Positions 31,775 to 41,587 of a stretch of DNA of 64,000 bases are shown here, piece by piece. The position numbers and the translations under genes were made by a program. The notes beneath the pieces are model-generated. The model was not told where the DNA came from. It did no database searches and saw nothing but the letters and a program-made list of their open reading frames with translations. Numbering within the stretch: the first letter of the stretch is position 1; every line of letters starts with the position of its first letter. Where the stretch lies: positions 1-64,000 of the forward strand of contig JANQQK010000038.1 in NCBI GenBank assembly GCA_028289375.1, written 5' to 3'. The DNA comes from Phycisphaerae bacterium. Lineage in GTDB: Bacteria > Planctomycetota > Phycisphaerae > UBA1845.

Positions 31775-34123
31775 TCAACCTCCCGCCGAAAACAATCGAC
31801 GCCCGCGTTCCTTCAGCATCACTCCCAACGCATCGCCATCGTCCACCGCAACCGCGTCAAACATCGTTTCCGCACCATCGATCCCCAACTGCTTCATCGC
31901 AAGCGCTCGAACAAGCACCACGCCCGCTCCATCTCCGACGCCACCGCGTCCGCCAACCACCTTCAAAGCATCTGCCGCACGATCATTCAACAGCAACGCC
32001 GCCCCGAGAACCGCCCGAACGTCGCGATCATCACCGCCCATCCCCGCAACCGCCGCAGACCAGTGCAATGCCTCGCGAGGCTCGCGCAACGACACCTTGT
32101 CCGCCGTCAGAAGCAACGTCGCCAACTTCAACGCCATTTTCCGGTGAGCCTCACCACGTCCCAACCCATGTCGCCAGACCCGCACCGCCGTCGCCTCATC
32201 ACCCTTCTGCGACGCCACCAGACCCCAGTTGAAGTAGGCGGAAACGTAGTCCGGATCGACAGCAGCCGCACGCTCAAACGCCGACCCCGCCGCATCCATC
32301 CGCCCAGCACGAATGTGGACCATCCCCAGATTGAAATGCGCCTTGGCGTGGGCCGGTCGCAGCCGAACCGTCTCCTGCAACCCCGCCTCCGCATCATCCG
32401 CAAGCCCGAGTCGCATCGCCGCCATCGCATGATTGAACCGCGCCGTCGCATACACTGGCGACAGTTCTATCGCCTCTTCATAGGCATCCTTCGCGCCCGA
32501 CCAGTCCCCCATCGCCCCCTTCACGCCACCGACCAGCGCGTGGTACAGCGGCAATCCGGTAGACGACGCGCCCACCGAACCCAACGCCTCCGAAGCCATC
32601 ACCACATCACCCGCCGACAACGCCGCAGACGCCAGCTCAACGTAAGGCTCCAGTGCGGTGACACGCGCACCGCTCAACGCCGCGACCAGTTTCGCCGCCG
32701 CCCCTTCCACACCGTCGCGCACCTCCGAAATCGCCAGATAAACCGCCTCAGGCTCCCGCGACGGACCATAGAAGGACGTCCGCTCGACCGTCGGCGACAG
32801 CGTCTCATCCAGTTCCGCCAGCAGATCACGCTCAGGCCGATGACGCACGATCTTGTGATCCGTCATCACCACGTGCACCACGTCATCCGTTCGCCGCTTC
32901 GGCATGTGACACGCGATGCAGTCACCGTCCGATGCATGCCCCGACGCTTCGACCATCTTCTCCACACTGCAAGCATCGACCGCATGACATGCAAAGCACC
33001 GCTCGCGGAAATAGTCTGCCGCCTCCGCCGTGGGCACCTTCTCATGCGGATCGTGACACGTGATGCACGTCAGCGCGCCCGCGCTCTTCTCAAAGCACAC
33101 ACTCTGACGCATCCGGTACGCAGCCGAGTCGATCTCAAAACGCTCCGCATCGTCCTCGTTCGTCTCAAAATCGAAATGCACCATGTAGTCCGCCAGACGC
33201 GTCCCCGGCAGGTAGGAATAATCCGCCCGCCCGAACACCCGCGTGAAACTCGTCAGCTTGCTGGTCGGCTGCAGGTGACACTGCATGCACACGTCGTTCG
33301 CCAACGCCGGCGACAGCCGTCCCGGATTCACAATCGATTCGCGAATCGCCGCCGACGACGCGTCCAGGTCCGTTGCCACTGTCACATGCGCCGCCCCCGG
33401 ACCATGGCATCGCTCGCAGCCAGTCCCCTCCGGCAACACATGCGGAAACAAATCAGGCTGACCATACGCGTCGCTCCCCTCTGGAACCTCGGGATAGGCG
33501 TTGTGACAGAACATGCAGCTCCGCGTGATGGGCCTCGAAAAATCGTCATGCCCCGGAAAGTCATACCCCGGCGCCATCCCCCACGACGACGCCTGCGCGT
33601 ACCACGCCACCGGCATCTGAAACAGCTCCCCCGACGCCGTCTGATACAGATACCCGCGCGAATGATGCCCAGACCCGATCACCCACGTGATCTCCTGCCG
33701 CCACACGTTGATCCGCTGCCCAGCCGCATCCTCCTGATACCGCGTGATGAAGAACTTCCCATCCTCGAGGGTCATCCGATAGTGACGGTCGGACCGTTCG
33801 TGGAAAAAATGAGCGTCGTCGAAGTCCTCGATCACATTGTCAACGGAAGGCCTGAAGAACGACTTGGCCATCCCCGTTTCCTGATACGATTTGTAGATGT
33901 CGGCATGGCAGGAGTAGCACGCCTGCTGACCGACATAACCGGGCGCCGCACCTTCCGAGACATGGATCAACTTGGCAAAGTCCGGAGCGACACTCTCGAC
34001 CAGCGGATCAAGACGATGCGGCGCAGCCTCGGTCGAATCTGACTTGGCAGACTCGGAAGCATGCTCCTTGCGACACGAGCACGCCAACAGGATCAGAACC
34101 AGTATGGACAAGCGGAACCGCAT
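31775..34123 (-). CDS. Heptaheme c-type cytochrome lipoprotein with TPR domain
   Basis: 782 residues. The signal peptide has a lipobox-like ending (LVLILLACSC). The N-terminal ~420 residues carry seven C-x-x-C-H heme motifs (CYSCH, CMFCH, CERCH, CMQCH, CITCH, CFACH, CIACH) with extra His ligands, as in NapC/NrfA or DmsE-like decaheme relatives. The C-terminal half (about 450-770) is tetratricopeptide repeats (ALVGGVKGAMGDWSGAKDAY, MAAMRLGLADDAEAG, AHFNLGMVHIRAGRMDAA). Periplasmic electron transfer is expected. Multiheme-plus-TPR proteins of this design are common in planctomycetes; their redox partner is unknown. No heme lyase genes nearby. Confidence 0.9.
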   Translation of the reverse strand: MRFRLSILVLILLACSCRKEHASESAKSDSTEAAPHRLDPLVESVAPDFAKLIHVSEGAAPGYVGQQACYSCHADIYKSYQETGMAKSFFRPSVDNVIEDFDDAHFFHERSDRHYRMTLEDGKFFITRYQEDAAGQRINVWRQEITWVIGSGHHSRGYLYQTASGELFQMPVAWYAQASSWGMAPGYDFPGHDDFSRPITRSCMFCHNAYPEVPEGSDAYGQPDLFPHVLPEGTGCERCHGPGAAHVTVATDLDASSAAIRESIVNPGRLSPALANDVCMQCHLQPTSKLTSFTRVFGRADYSYLPGTRLADYMVHFDFETNEDDAERFEIDSAAYRMRQSVCFEKSAGALTCITCHDPHEKVPTAEAADYFRERCFACHAVDACSVEKMVEASGHASDGDCIACHMPKRRTDDVVHVVMTDHKIVRHRPERDLLAELDETLSPTVERTSFYGPSREPEAVYLAISEVRDGVEGAAAKLVAALSGARVTALEPYVELASAALSAGDVVMASEALGSVGASSTGLPLYHALVGGVKGAMGDWSGAKDAYEEAIELSPVYATARFNHAMAAMRLGLADDAEAGLQETVRLRPAHAKAHFNLGMVHIRAGRMDAAGSAFERAAAVDPDYVSAYFNWGLVASQKGDEATAVRVWRHGLGRGEAHRKMALKLATLLLTADKVSLREPREALHWSAAVAGMGGDDRDVRAVLGAALLLNDRAADALKVVGGRGGVGDGAGVVLVRALAMKQLGIDGAETMFDAVAVDDGDALGVMLKERGRRLFSAGG

Positions 34124-34222
34124 GCCGCAATTCTAACCGATGATCGCGAACAGTCCCCACAACAGCGCATAGGAAACCGCACGATGGCTGAACGATTCCG
34201 ATCGGTCGTCATGAAAGGAAAA

Positions 34223-34295
<73 letters not shown>

Positions 34296-34364
34296 GTCAG
34301 GTTCTCGTCAAGGTATACCGCCGACAGCGGAAATCGGCAAGATGCACAGATCGTACGCGGAAGA

Positions 34365-35321
34365 CTAACGAACACGCCGACGACGGACGGTGCAGGCGAC
34401 CATCCCAGCCCCAAGCAGCAGCATCGTCGCAGGTTCCGGAACTTCGACGCCTCTTGCACCGGCAGCCTGAGACTCATCAAAAGACGCAAATGCATCGGCG
34501 ATAAACGCCTCATCGGCAAAGGGGTCGCCCAGCACCGAAGAGACCAGCGAGCGGGCGGTCAGTTCCGCCATCTCCTGCTCGGTCAGCAACTCACCCGAGT
34601 CCATCTTCGCCTGAAGGTCTGCCAGGAATGCGGCATTCTGCTCCTGTCGGAATACCTGGCCGCTGAACTGAGCAAAGACGTTCTCAAATCCGGTGGCCTG
34701 GAAAATCGGATCGGTAATCGTCGCCAGCAGATCGGCGAAGATGTTGCCCTCGATGTCGATCGGACCAATGTCAAAGTCGAGCGTTGATCCATTGGCTTCG
34801 TCGAAGCGGCCACGGACCGACGTCGTCTCGCGATTGGAAAACTCAAAGCGGAAATCGTAGCTGCCGAACTTGTTGATCTTGACCCGCGAGTCGAGCAGGA
34901 AGTTGCCGTCGATCGTCGTCTCGCTCGTGCCCGAATCGATGTTGATCAGATAGTTCATGGGCTGCGGATCACCCACCGACAGCACGCCGTTCGGATTCAC
35001 GTTCGCCAATCCCGTGCTCAGCGTGAAGTTCAACTCCTCCACGCCGCGGAAGTTCTCCTGAACTGCCAGCGTGATCGGGCCATCGACCGTGATGTCCATG
35101 AACCCGAAGTCGATCGTGTTGCCCTGGAAGTTGGCAGCTGCCACCGCGCGGGTCTGATCGAGGAACCGGTTGTAATCCGCATCAAGCACGAATCCGGAGA
35201 AACGCAACCCGTCGGCCACCTGGTTGAACAAGTCCGCCGACGCTGATGACGTCGCGCCCAGCACGAGCATCATCGCCGTCATCCCCGCCGTCGCCCGTCG
35301 TGTCTTGCGCTGATGCTTCAT
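34365..35321 (-). CDS. PEP-CTERM secreted protein
   Basis: 318 residues from ATG 35321 (AAGGA about ten bases upstream). Basic N-terminus and signal peptide (AMMLVLGATSSASA), a beta-rich body, and a C-terminal sorting signal EVPEPATMLLLGAGMVAC followed by RRRR. PEP-CTERM proteins are exported and processed by an exosortase. No exosortase is in this window. Body function unknown. Confidence 0.85.
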   Translation of the reverse strand: MKHQRKTRRATAGMTAMMLVLGATSSASADLFNQVADGLRFSGFVLDADYNRFLDQTRAVAAANFQGNTIDFGFMDITVDGPITLAVQENFRGVEELNFTLSTGLANVNPNGVLSVGDPQPMNYLINIDSGTSETTIDGNFLLDSRVKINKFGSYDFRFEFSNRETTSVRGRFDEANGSTLDFDIGPIDIEGNIFADLLATITDPIFQATGFENVFAQFSGQVFRQEQNAAFLADLQAKMDSGELLTEQEMAELTARSLVSSVLGDPFADEAFIADAFASFDESQAAGARGVEVPEPATMLLLGAGMVACTVRRRRVR

Positions 35322-35895
35322 GTGTTTCCGGTCCTTCCTCGTTCCCATCTGACAACCATATTACCGTACGCTCGCGGCCCGCCGGATGCAAGATCGCCGG
35401 TCCATCGACACCTGGCAAATCGGGCGGCACCACACCCCGATTATCGTCCAACCTACCCCGCCATCCGAATTCGAACGCAATTCCCACCGAGGATCGCAAC
35501 AGCAAAGCTTATCGCACGATGTGGACAGCGTCCGCATCTAACGTCGCGAACAGCCACCATGCGTTCGCGGCAGCACTCGTTTGTCGAGGTTGGGATCGGG
35601 ATCGATTTTATCGGGCTGACGCGTTCAGCGCAAAAAACAAGCCCCGTGACACTCGGGGGAGAGTCACGGGGCTTCAAAAGGGGACACGACAGCTTCCACC
35701 TCTTATATAGGTTTCCAGATCATGAAGATCAAATGAACTCTCTGCAAACTTGAGAAAAAACTCGGCGACTGCGCGGATTATTGGCGGAATGCGGTTTCGC
35801 TGTAATTGCTATTCAAATCACGCCCGTTCAGAATCGTGAAGAACGTGCATCCGCCATGTGCACTGTAACGGATGCACCCACCCTGAAACGACACG
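35322..35895. other. Intergenic region with terminator
   Basis: Between the UbiB-like kinase and the PEP-CTERM gene, both leftward. It holds the terminator at 35632-35672. Otherwise no coding sequence was convincing. Confidence 0.5.
35632..35672 (-). terminator. Rho-independent terminator
   Basis: Perfect 10-bp stem GCCCCGTGAC/GTCACGGGGC (35641-35672). On the minus strand it is followed by TTGTTTTTT. It would end leftward transcripts from the UbiB-like kinase gene, about 225 bases after its stop. Confidence 0.85.
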
Positions 35896-37626
35896 TCACG
35901 ACAATCGGCCACTGCGAAAAATCGCCCACAGCAAGCCCAATCCGAGCACGCCGGCAATGAGGTACCCCACCATCGCCAAAGTCTGCAGGCGCAGTCCGAA
36001 TACGGTCAATGACGGATCCGCCGTCACCATCAGCGAGCTGCCCACGACGATGGCGGCAATCACGACCGAAAACGACAAGCGGTTGCTCGCACGGTCGAGT
36101 TCACGTCCCAGTCCCTCGAGATTTTCGTGGCGGATATTTACCTGCCACTTCCCGGACGACACCTGCTGCAACACATCACGCAATTGCTGAGGTCCCGATT
36201 TGAGGAAACTCAAAAGATGCCACATCGTGACACTGCCGACACGAAATGCGCGCTTGGGCGAAACACGACGCCGCAGCATCTGCCGAACCCGAGGCTTGAG
36301 CATCTCCGTCAGGTCGAGTTCAGGATCAAGTCGCAACGCCACGCCCCACACCGTCGCCAGCGACTTGAACATGATCAGCACGTCGCGCGGCACCACGATC
36401 TCATTGCGACGAACCGCTTCGGCGAACTCCGCGAATACCGACTTCATCGAGATGCGTGACATCGGCTGACCGACGTACTTGTTCAACAGCGTCTGCAGGT
36501 CGCGTGTCAACTGCATGCGATCCGTCTTGCCCGTCGCCGCACCCATCTCCGCCAAAGCGTCGGCCATGATCTCCGGCTGCAGATTCACGCCCCCCAACGC
36601 CAACACGAGCAGATGCCCCGACAGCTCTTCACTGATCACGCCGATCTGCCCGAAGTCGATCAGCCCGATCTGATCCGGTGCCTTCACGAGAATATTGCCC
36701 GAGTGCGGGTCGGCGTGAAACGTGCCAAGCTCGAAATACTGCTTGAAATACAGGTCTGCCAGACGACGCGCGAGCTTCGTCTTGTCGAGCGTGGCCCCGT
36801 TCTTCTTGATGGCCTGGTCGATGTTGACCCCATCCACGACCAGCAGCGTGAGCATCTCCTCGGTCGTGTGCGACCAGACAACATCCGGCGTCTGGATGCC
36901 TTCCTCACCCGCGAAGAACTCATGCATCCGCGACGTGGTCGCCGCCTCGAACAGATAATCCAGTTCGCGGAGCAGCGTCCGTTCAAATTCCTCGACGAGC
37001 ACCTTCGGCTTGTACGTCTGCGATTCGGGAATCCACCGCTCCATCGCATCCGCCAACCAAGCAAGCATGCTCAGATCGGCCCGAATGTCTGATTCGATAT
37101 TCGGACGCTTCACCTTCACGACGACCTTGCGACCATCGAGAAGCGTGGCCTTGTAAACCTGCCCGATCGAGCCAGCCGCGATCGGTTCGTCGCCAAACTC
37201 CTTGTACGCTTCACCGACAGGCTGCTTCAGTTCCCGCTCAATGATCCGCCTGGCGTGCTCCGTGTCGAACGGCTCCACACGATCCTGCAGCGTGAGCAGG
37301 TCCTCGAGCACGTCGGCCGGCACCACGTCAGGTCTGGTCGCCAACATTTGCCCCATTTTCACAAATACAGGGCCCAGATCGTTGGCCGCCTGCGTCAGAC
37401 GACGTCCGAGTTGCCCGTCATCCGGGCCTCGACGTTCATCGCCCGACCCGCGCTGCAGCCACAACGGGACGAATCGCCCCAGATCGAGTCGTTCGACGAT
37501 GTGTCCGAACCCGTGCTGGGTGAGCACGCGGGCGATGTGCTGCAACCGCTGGAGATTGTGGACGCTTTGCCCGAGGTTGGTGATGTTCAAAGCCACGGTG
37601 GTTTTCCGAAGTTGACTGCCACACAC
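35896..37626 (-). CDS. ABC1/UbiB-family atypical kinase
   Basis: 576 residues. Family motifs in order: the KxGQ motif in FVKMGQMLATRPD (about 90), the Ala-rich loop IAAGSIGQVYKA, Lys in VVVKVKRP, LLRELDYLFEA, catalytic HADPHSGNILV and metal-binding GLIDFGQIG. Two C-terminal membrane helices (VVIAAIVVGSSLMVTADPS; MVGYLIAGVLGLGLLWAIF) anchor it. Members support quinone biosynthesis or membrane lipid homeostasis by an ATPase activity. GTG 37626 begins the open frame; a GTG 10 codons downstream is also possible. Confidence 0.93.
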   Translation of the reverse strand: MCGSQLRKTTVALNITNLGQSVHNLQRLQHIARVLTQHGFGHIVERLDLGRFVPLWLQRGSGDERRGPDDGQLGRRLTQAANDLGPVFVKMGQMLATRPDVVPADVLEDLLTLQDRVEPFDTEHARRIIERELKQPVGEAYKEFGDEPIAAGSIGQVYKATLLDGRKVVVKVKRPNIESDIRADLSMLAWLADAMERWIPESQTYKPKVLVEEFERTLLRELDYLFEAATTSRMHEFFAGEEGIQTPDVVWSHTTEEMLTLLVVDGVNIDQAIKKNGATLDKTKLARRLADLYFKQYFELGTFHADPHSGNILVKAPDQIGLIDFGQIGVISEELSGHLLVLALGGVNLQPEIMADALAEMGAATGKTDRMQLTRDLQTLLNKYVGQPMSRISMKSVFAEFAEAVRRNEIVVPRDVLIMFKSLATVWGVALRLDPELDLTEMLKPRVRQMLRRRVSPKRAFRVGSVTMWHLLSFLKSGPQQLRDVLQQVSSGKWQVNIRHENLEGLGRELDRASNRLSFSVVIAAIVVGSSLMVTADPSLTVFGLRLQTLAMVGYLIAGVLGLGLLWAIFRSGRLS

Positions 37627-38226
37627 GACGCCCGTTTCGACGGGATCGCCCGTAAGAGTCGGATTATAAGGCAGTTAGCGCACACATCCATTCTGTCGGC
37701 GAAACGATCATGGCGAGTCGAGCGGCGTTTCAGACACCGCAAAGGCCGTCGACGCAACATTTCACAGCGGTCCCGAATATCGGACGCTGGCCGCCAAATC
37801 CCGACAAACCACTGTGAATACAGATGTTACGACATGACTTTTTGCCAACAAAATCTCACTTTCGGGCTTGAATCCGCCGGTCGGCTTCGATATAAACGAG
37901 GCAGAGAAGGGATATGAGGGGAGAGAGAAGCCCTGCCAACGCTCCACGTGAGCGGTCGCAATTGAGCGATTCACAGGCCCCCTCGCAAACTTCCAAGTAT
38001 AATCGGGCGATCGGATGCTCGGTTTCGTTGCCATCGGTTGGCAGGCGAGGCCGATAACATGGGCGGTTGAGCCTTGACATCCTTGACCCTGAGGGACGCA
38101 ATGGGTACGATCGGCATCGCAACACGATGGGGATCGTGTCCTACGAATGGGTGTCCTTCCGAACGTCGTGTTTTCGGGAACCTTGGTAATCCAGACTAAA
38201 CTCCGCTTCTCTGGGAGGTAAGCAGA
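37627..38226. other. Divergent intergenic region, about 600 bp
   Basis: Between the leftward UbiB-like kinase and the rightward dockerin-like gene; promoters for both must lie here. A GGGGAGAGAGAAG purine tract is at about 37918-37930. A TTGACA occurs near 38075 without a good -10 partner. A strong GGGAGGT ribosome site precedes the gene at 38227. No coding sequence was convincing. Confidence 0.4.
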
Positions 38227-39504
38227 ATGAAAGCTTCCGTTGCGAAGACTCTTGTATTGTCCCTGGCACTCACCGGCGCGGTCGTGGCCCAGGACACCTT
38301 TGAGGTGACTATTTCAGGTGATGAGTCCGTTGCAGTCGACGGCACGGTCAGCTTTGAAATCTCTGGTGAATTTACGTCGACCACACCAGAAAACATGGGT
38401 TTGGCATTCTTCTCGATCGACCTTGAGGTTGTTGGACCGCAGGGCGTCGAGTTGAGCACGGCCTTGACGATGGAAACGGGAACGGACGTTCAGTCCTTCT
38501 TCGCTCCGCTTGGTTACAGCATTGATGACACAGGCACCGCAGTCGGCAACGATCTGGTACAGGCCGGTGGCGGGCAGAACACGATCAACAACGATCCCGC
38601 CGCAGAGCCGTTCGAGCCGTTCCCCAGTGGTGCGGTTGTTGAAGACATCGGCCTCAGTGGTCCGGTTGTCCTGTTCGACAACGGTATGCTGACGATTCCG
38701 GGTCTTGTGGATGGCCAAGAATACACTTTGCAGGTGAAGGCTGGCAGTCTGCACGCTAATGCAATCACGGGCTTCGATGGCAACTTCTACTCGGTTGATG
38801 CTGTGAATGTGTCTATCGGTTCGAGTCTGACATTCACTGTCGATGAGTGCGATCAGGTTGCTCCTCGGATTCTGGCAGCTGATGAGCCGGACTCGATCAC
38901 GGTTCCTTGCTCGGGCTACATCGATCCGCGTGGTGAGAATCTCACTGCTAGCGAACTTGTGATTACGTTTAGTGAGGAAGTCGTGAGTCTCAATGACACG
39001 CCGGTTGCTGCGGCAGACTTCGTTGTGACTTCGACGGGATCGGCTCCTGGCATCTCCGCCGTCGACATCCTTGATGGAACCTCTGGCGCCAAGTCGGTGC
39101 GGATCACACTTGATGCTCCACTGCCGATTCAGCAGTGGACGACGATCAAAGCAAACGTTAAGGACCTTTGCGATAACGTGATCACCGATGCCGGCGACCT
39201 CGGCAACGTCGATGAGGAAGACCGTATCGACATCGGTTTCCTGCCTGGCGATATTGATCAGAACGGCCAGACGTCCCCGCTGGATGTCTTCGCATTCCGC
39301 GTGATCATCAACAGCGGACTGACCGATCTGCCTGCCAACGCCTGTTCGGCTGCGACAGCTTTGGACCTTGGCGACATCCGTCGCGATGGAGACGTTGGAC
39401 CGCTGGACTTGTTCTACCTCCGTCGTCTGATCAACGGACAGACGGTCGGTGCTCCACTCGTCACGCAGTCGTGGGCAACGGAATCGCTTCCGCCGCGTCC
39501 GTAA
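38227..39504 (+). CDS. Secreted protein with dockerin-like C-terminus
   Basis: 425 residues, ATG with GGAGGT eight bases upstream. Signal peptide (TLVLSLALTGAVVAQD). Two beta-sandwich regions follow: a cohesin-like or Ig-like N-terminal half, and a Big-like domain with NLTASELVITFSEEV and PLPIQQWTTIKANV. The last ~75 residues hold two calcium-loop/helix repeats (DIDQNGQTSPLDVFAFRVI; DIRRDGDVGPLDLFYLRRL), as in type I dockerins. No sorting signal follows. Probably part of an extracellular or envelope protein assembly; partner unknown. Confidence 0.8.
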   Translation: MKASVAKTLVLSLALTGAVVAQDTFEVTISGDESVAVDGTVSFEISGEFTSTTPENMGLAFFSIDLEVVGPQGVELSTALTMETGTDVQSFFAPLGYSIDDTGTAVGNDLVQAGGGQNTINNDPAAEPFEPFPSGAVVEDIGLSGPVVLFDNGMLTIPGLVDGQEYTLQVKAGSLHANAITGFDGNFYSVDAVNVSIGSSLTFTVDECDQVAPRILAADEPDSITVPCSGYIDPRGENLTASELVITFSEEVVSLNDTPVAAADFVVTSTGSAPGISAVDILDGTSGAKSVRITLDAPLPIQQWTTIKANVKDLCDNVITDAGDLGNVDEEDRIDIGFLPGDIDQNGQTSPLDVFAFRVIINSGLTDLPANACSAATALDLGDIRRDGDVGPLDLFYLRRLINGQTVGAPLVTQSWATESLPPRP

Positions 39505-39977
39505 GGCGGTTAGAATGATATGATGCGGTGGCGGGGCGTTCCCCGCGGAACGCCCCGCGACAACCGCACAAGAGAGAAGAGAGAGCGGGATAGAGAGAGA
39601 TTTGGGAGAGACAGGCAGTCGTCGACGACGGTTGACTTCTGCTGGTACGAGAGGAAGGGGTGTACGGAGCAGAGAGAGATTCGCTTCTGGGTTGCTCCTG
39701 TCGAAAATCCGAATAGCAGTTTGCAGCAAGATTAGCTGCTTCGATCTGCACGGTGGTCTCGACAGGGTCCAAGCCTGGTCGTGAGGGAAGGAAGCAAGCG
39801 TATCCGGCGTCTCGTGAGAATCGCGACACCGGGAGTTTTTGGGAGAGAGCTTCAACGCCCCGTCCGGGGCAGCAAGCTCAAGACAGGTAAAGACGTTAAT
39901 TTGGTTTCATGCGGAACACGGAGCGCGGCTCCGAGAGGATCCGCGCAGTGGATAATGGAGAGATGGAGGCTTTTGAA
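39505..39977. other. Intergenic region with hairpin and GA-rich tracts
   Basis: Contains the hairpin at 39531-39558 and long purine (GAGA) tracts at about 39572-39612 and 39668-39684. These precede the first PEP-CTERM paralogue. No convincing gene. Confidence 0.45.
39531..39558. terminator. Strong hairpin after dockerin-like gene
   Basis: 12-bp stem GCGGGGCGTTCC/GGAACGCCCCGC with a CCGC loop, 26 bases after the stop at 39504. There is no U-run, so it is either a terminator of the stem-only type or an mRNA 3'-end stabiliser. Confidence 0.6.
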
Positions 39978-40574
39978 ATGCTGAAACGTGCTTTGTTTTC
40001 GTTGATGATTGCTGGTCTTGTGACCGCTGGTGTCAGTGCTGATGAGTTGACCTACGTTGGTAGCAACGGTGCCGATGGAGAGATTCTGATCGACGTCGAC
40101 CCTGCTGGTGACGGCATGATCGACCTGTCGGTGTCGATGACCGATGCAGGCGATGGTGTTGGTGGCGGTGGTCTTTCGCTGATCAACTTCACCGGCCTTG
40201 ATGCCAGTTCGCCGGCCAACGTTACCCTTTCCGACTTTGTCTGGACGTTCGAAGGCTCCGACAACTCAAACAACTGGTTCACGACCGATCTGCCTGATCC
40301 CCAGGCTGCTTCGTTCGGTCCGGTTGCCACGATCGGCGACGGCGCGACGGTTGAGCTGGCGACCCTGGCGGTTGCGATCACCGGCGCCACGGTTGGCGAC
40401 ACCTTCACGCTGGCGTTCGGCACCAATAACGGCGCCGTGTCGGATGGTGACCTTCTCGGCATTCCGCTCGAGAACAGCTCGGAAATTGCAAACTTCCGCG
40501 TCGTTCCTGAGCCTGCCACGCTGGCTCTGCTGGCCTTCGGTGGCTTCGCCGCCCTTCGTCGTCGCTCGGCCTAA
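39978..40574 (+). CDS. PEP-CTERM paralogue 1 of 6
   Basis: 198 residues from ATG 39978 (GGAGG eight bases upstream). Signal peptide (ALFSLMIAGLVTAGVSA), a single beta-rich domain and the sorting tail VPEPATLALLAFGGFAALRR. The body shares with the next five genes the core motifs G-x-GLSLINFTGL, W-x-F-x-G-x-DNSNNWFT and LPDPQAASFGPVA. Probably exported and processed by an exosortase. Function unknown. A strong terminator follows at 40611. Confidence 0.85.
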   Translation: MLKRALFSLMIAGLVTAGVSADELTYVGSNGADGEILIDVDPAGDGMIDLSVSMTDAGDGVGGGGLSLINFTGLDASSPANVTLSDFVWTFEGSDNSNNWFTTDLPDPQAASFGPVATIGDGATVELATLAVAITGATVGDTFTLAFGTNNGAVSDGDLLGIPLENSSEIANFRVVPEPATLALLAFGGFAALRRRSA

Positions 40575-40930
40575 TCGGCTTGAAAGCTGACGCGAATTGA
40601 CGATCAATCGAGCGGGGCCTGCATGATTCATGTAGGCCCCGCTTTTTGTTTCCACACATCTGCGGCTTGGACCGGCGCTGACGGGCGCCACCAACAACTT
40701 CCATACCGCAAGCATCGCGTGGAAATCAGCCGGGCGGACGGGTGAGAGCGTCCAGGCCTCGGCCAACATCTGACACGCCTTAGGGAGGCGGCGTGTTGGT
40801 TGATTCAGGAGAGAGAGAAGCACAACCAGACCGGCAGTGACCCTGCGGCCATCACGCGGCAGGGCAACCCCGACGACCACGATCATCTCTGTCGCTTCGG
40901 GGATCACAAGGCAGGTGTGGGGAGAGAGAT
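40575..40930. other. Intergenic region with terminator
   Basis: Holds the terminator at 40611-40648 and short GGGAGAGAGA tracts just before the next gene. Nothing else seen. Confidence 0.5.
40611..40648 (+). terminator. Rho-independent terminator
   Basis: Stem AGCGGGGCCTGCAT/ATGTAGGCCCCGCT (one G.T-type mismatch) with a GATTC loop, then TTTTGTTT. It ends the first PEP-CTERM paralogue transcript, so the remaining paralogues need their own promoter. Confidence 0.9.
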
Positions 40931-41533
40931 ATGACCACGATCAAACGTGGGTGGCTGATGCTGTTGCCACTGTGCCTCGCGCACGGATTCGCACAAGCCG
41001 ACGCCATCATGATTTACGAGCCCGTGGCCGGCGCCATCGTCGGTGGTGACGGACGGATTGAGGTGTCGCGCGAAACCAGCGCGACCATCCGCATCAGCAT
41101 TATGGACGATTCGGTGGATGGCTTCGGCGGCGAGTCGCTGCGCCAGGTCAGCTTCAGCGGATTCGAGTTGAACCTGCCGAAGGACGTGACGGTCGACAAT
41201 TGGCAGTGGCTGCCGACGGTCGTCAACGATACGAACGAGTGGTTCACCACAGGCCTGCCCGATCCGCAGGCGGTGGCGTTTGGTCAACTGCTGAACTTCC
41301 CGCAGGGCGCGACGATTCCGATCGCCGAGGTTGAGATCATGATCGGCAAGGATGAAGGCACCGAGGTCGACGTGCTGTTCGGTGACCCGCTGCAGATCGT
41401 CGACGCGACGAAGACATTCATCCCCATCGGCGACGGGACCGAGAAGGGCCAATTCCGCGTGATCCCCGAGCCAGCCACGCTTTGCCTGCTTTCCGTTGGC
41501 GGGCTGATGATGCGTTGCCGCCGTGGCGTCTGA
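40931..41533 (+). CDS. PEP-CTERM paralogue 2 of 6
   Basis: 200 residues. Signal peptide (LMLLPLCLAHGFAQA), then a body with the family landmarks in diverged form (GESLRQVSFSGFEL, NDTNEWFTTGLPDPQAVAFG) and tail VIPEPATLCLLSVGGLMMRC with RRG. Preceded by GGGGAGAGAGAT as the ribosome site. Function unknown. Confidence 0.8.
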   Translation: MTTIKRGWLMLLPLCLAHGFAQADAIMIYEPVAGAIVGGDGRIEVSRETSATIRISIMDDSVDGFGGESLRQVSFSGFELNLPKDVTVDNWQWLPTVVNDTNEWFTTGLPDPQAVAFGQLLNFPQGATIPIAEVEIMIGKDEGTEVDVLFGDPLQIVDATKTFIPIGDGTEKGQFRVIPEPATLCLLSVGGLMMRCRRGV

Positions 41534-41587
41534 GTCGCGCCACCCATACAATGGTCGGCGTTCCACAGTCAGACGGGAGTCGCACCG

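Noticed and set aside
30440-34042. 1,200-codon rightward open frame
   Set aside because: It is antisense to the GH130, membrane and multiheme cytochrome genes, is rich in Arg/His/Pro/Gln with no domain, and has no start signal. It is a composition-driven shadow.
38314-39855. 513-codon leftward open frame
   Set aside because: Antisense of the dockerin-like gene. The sense frame has a strong ribosome site, signal peptide and dockerin repeats.
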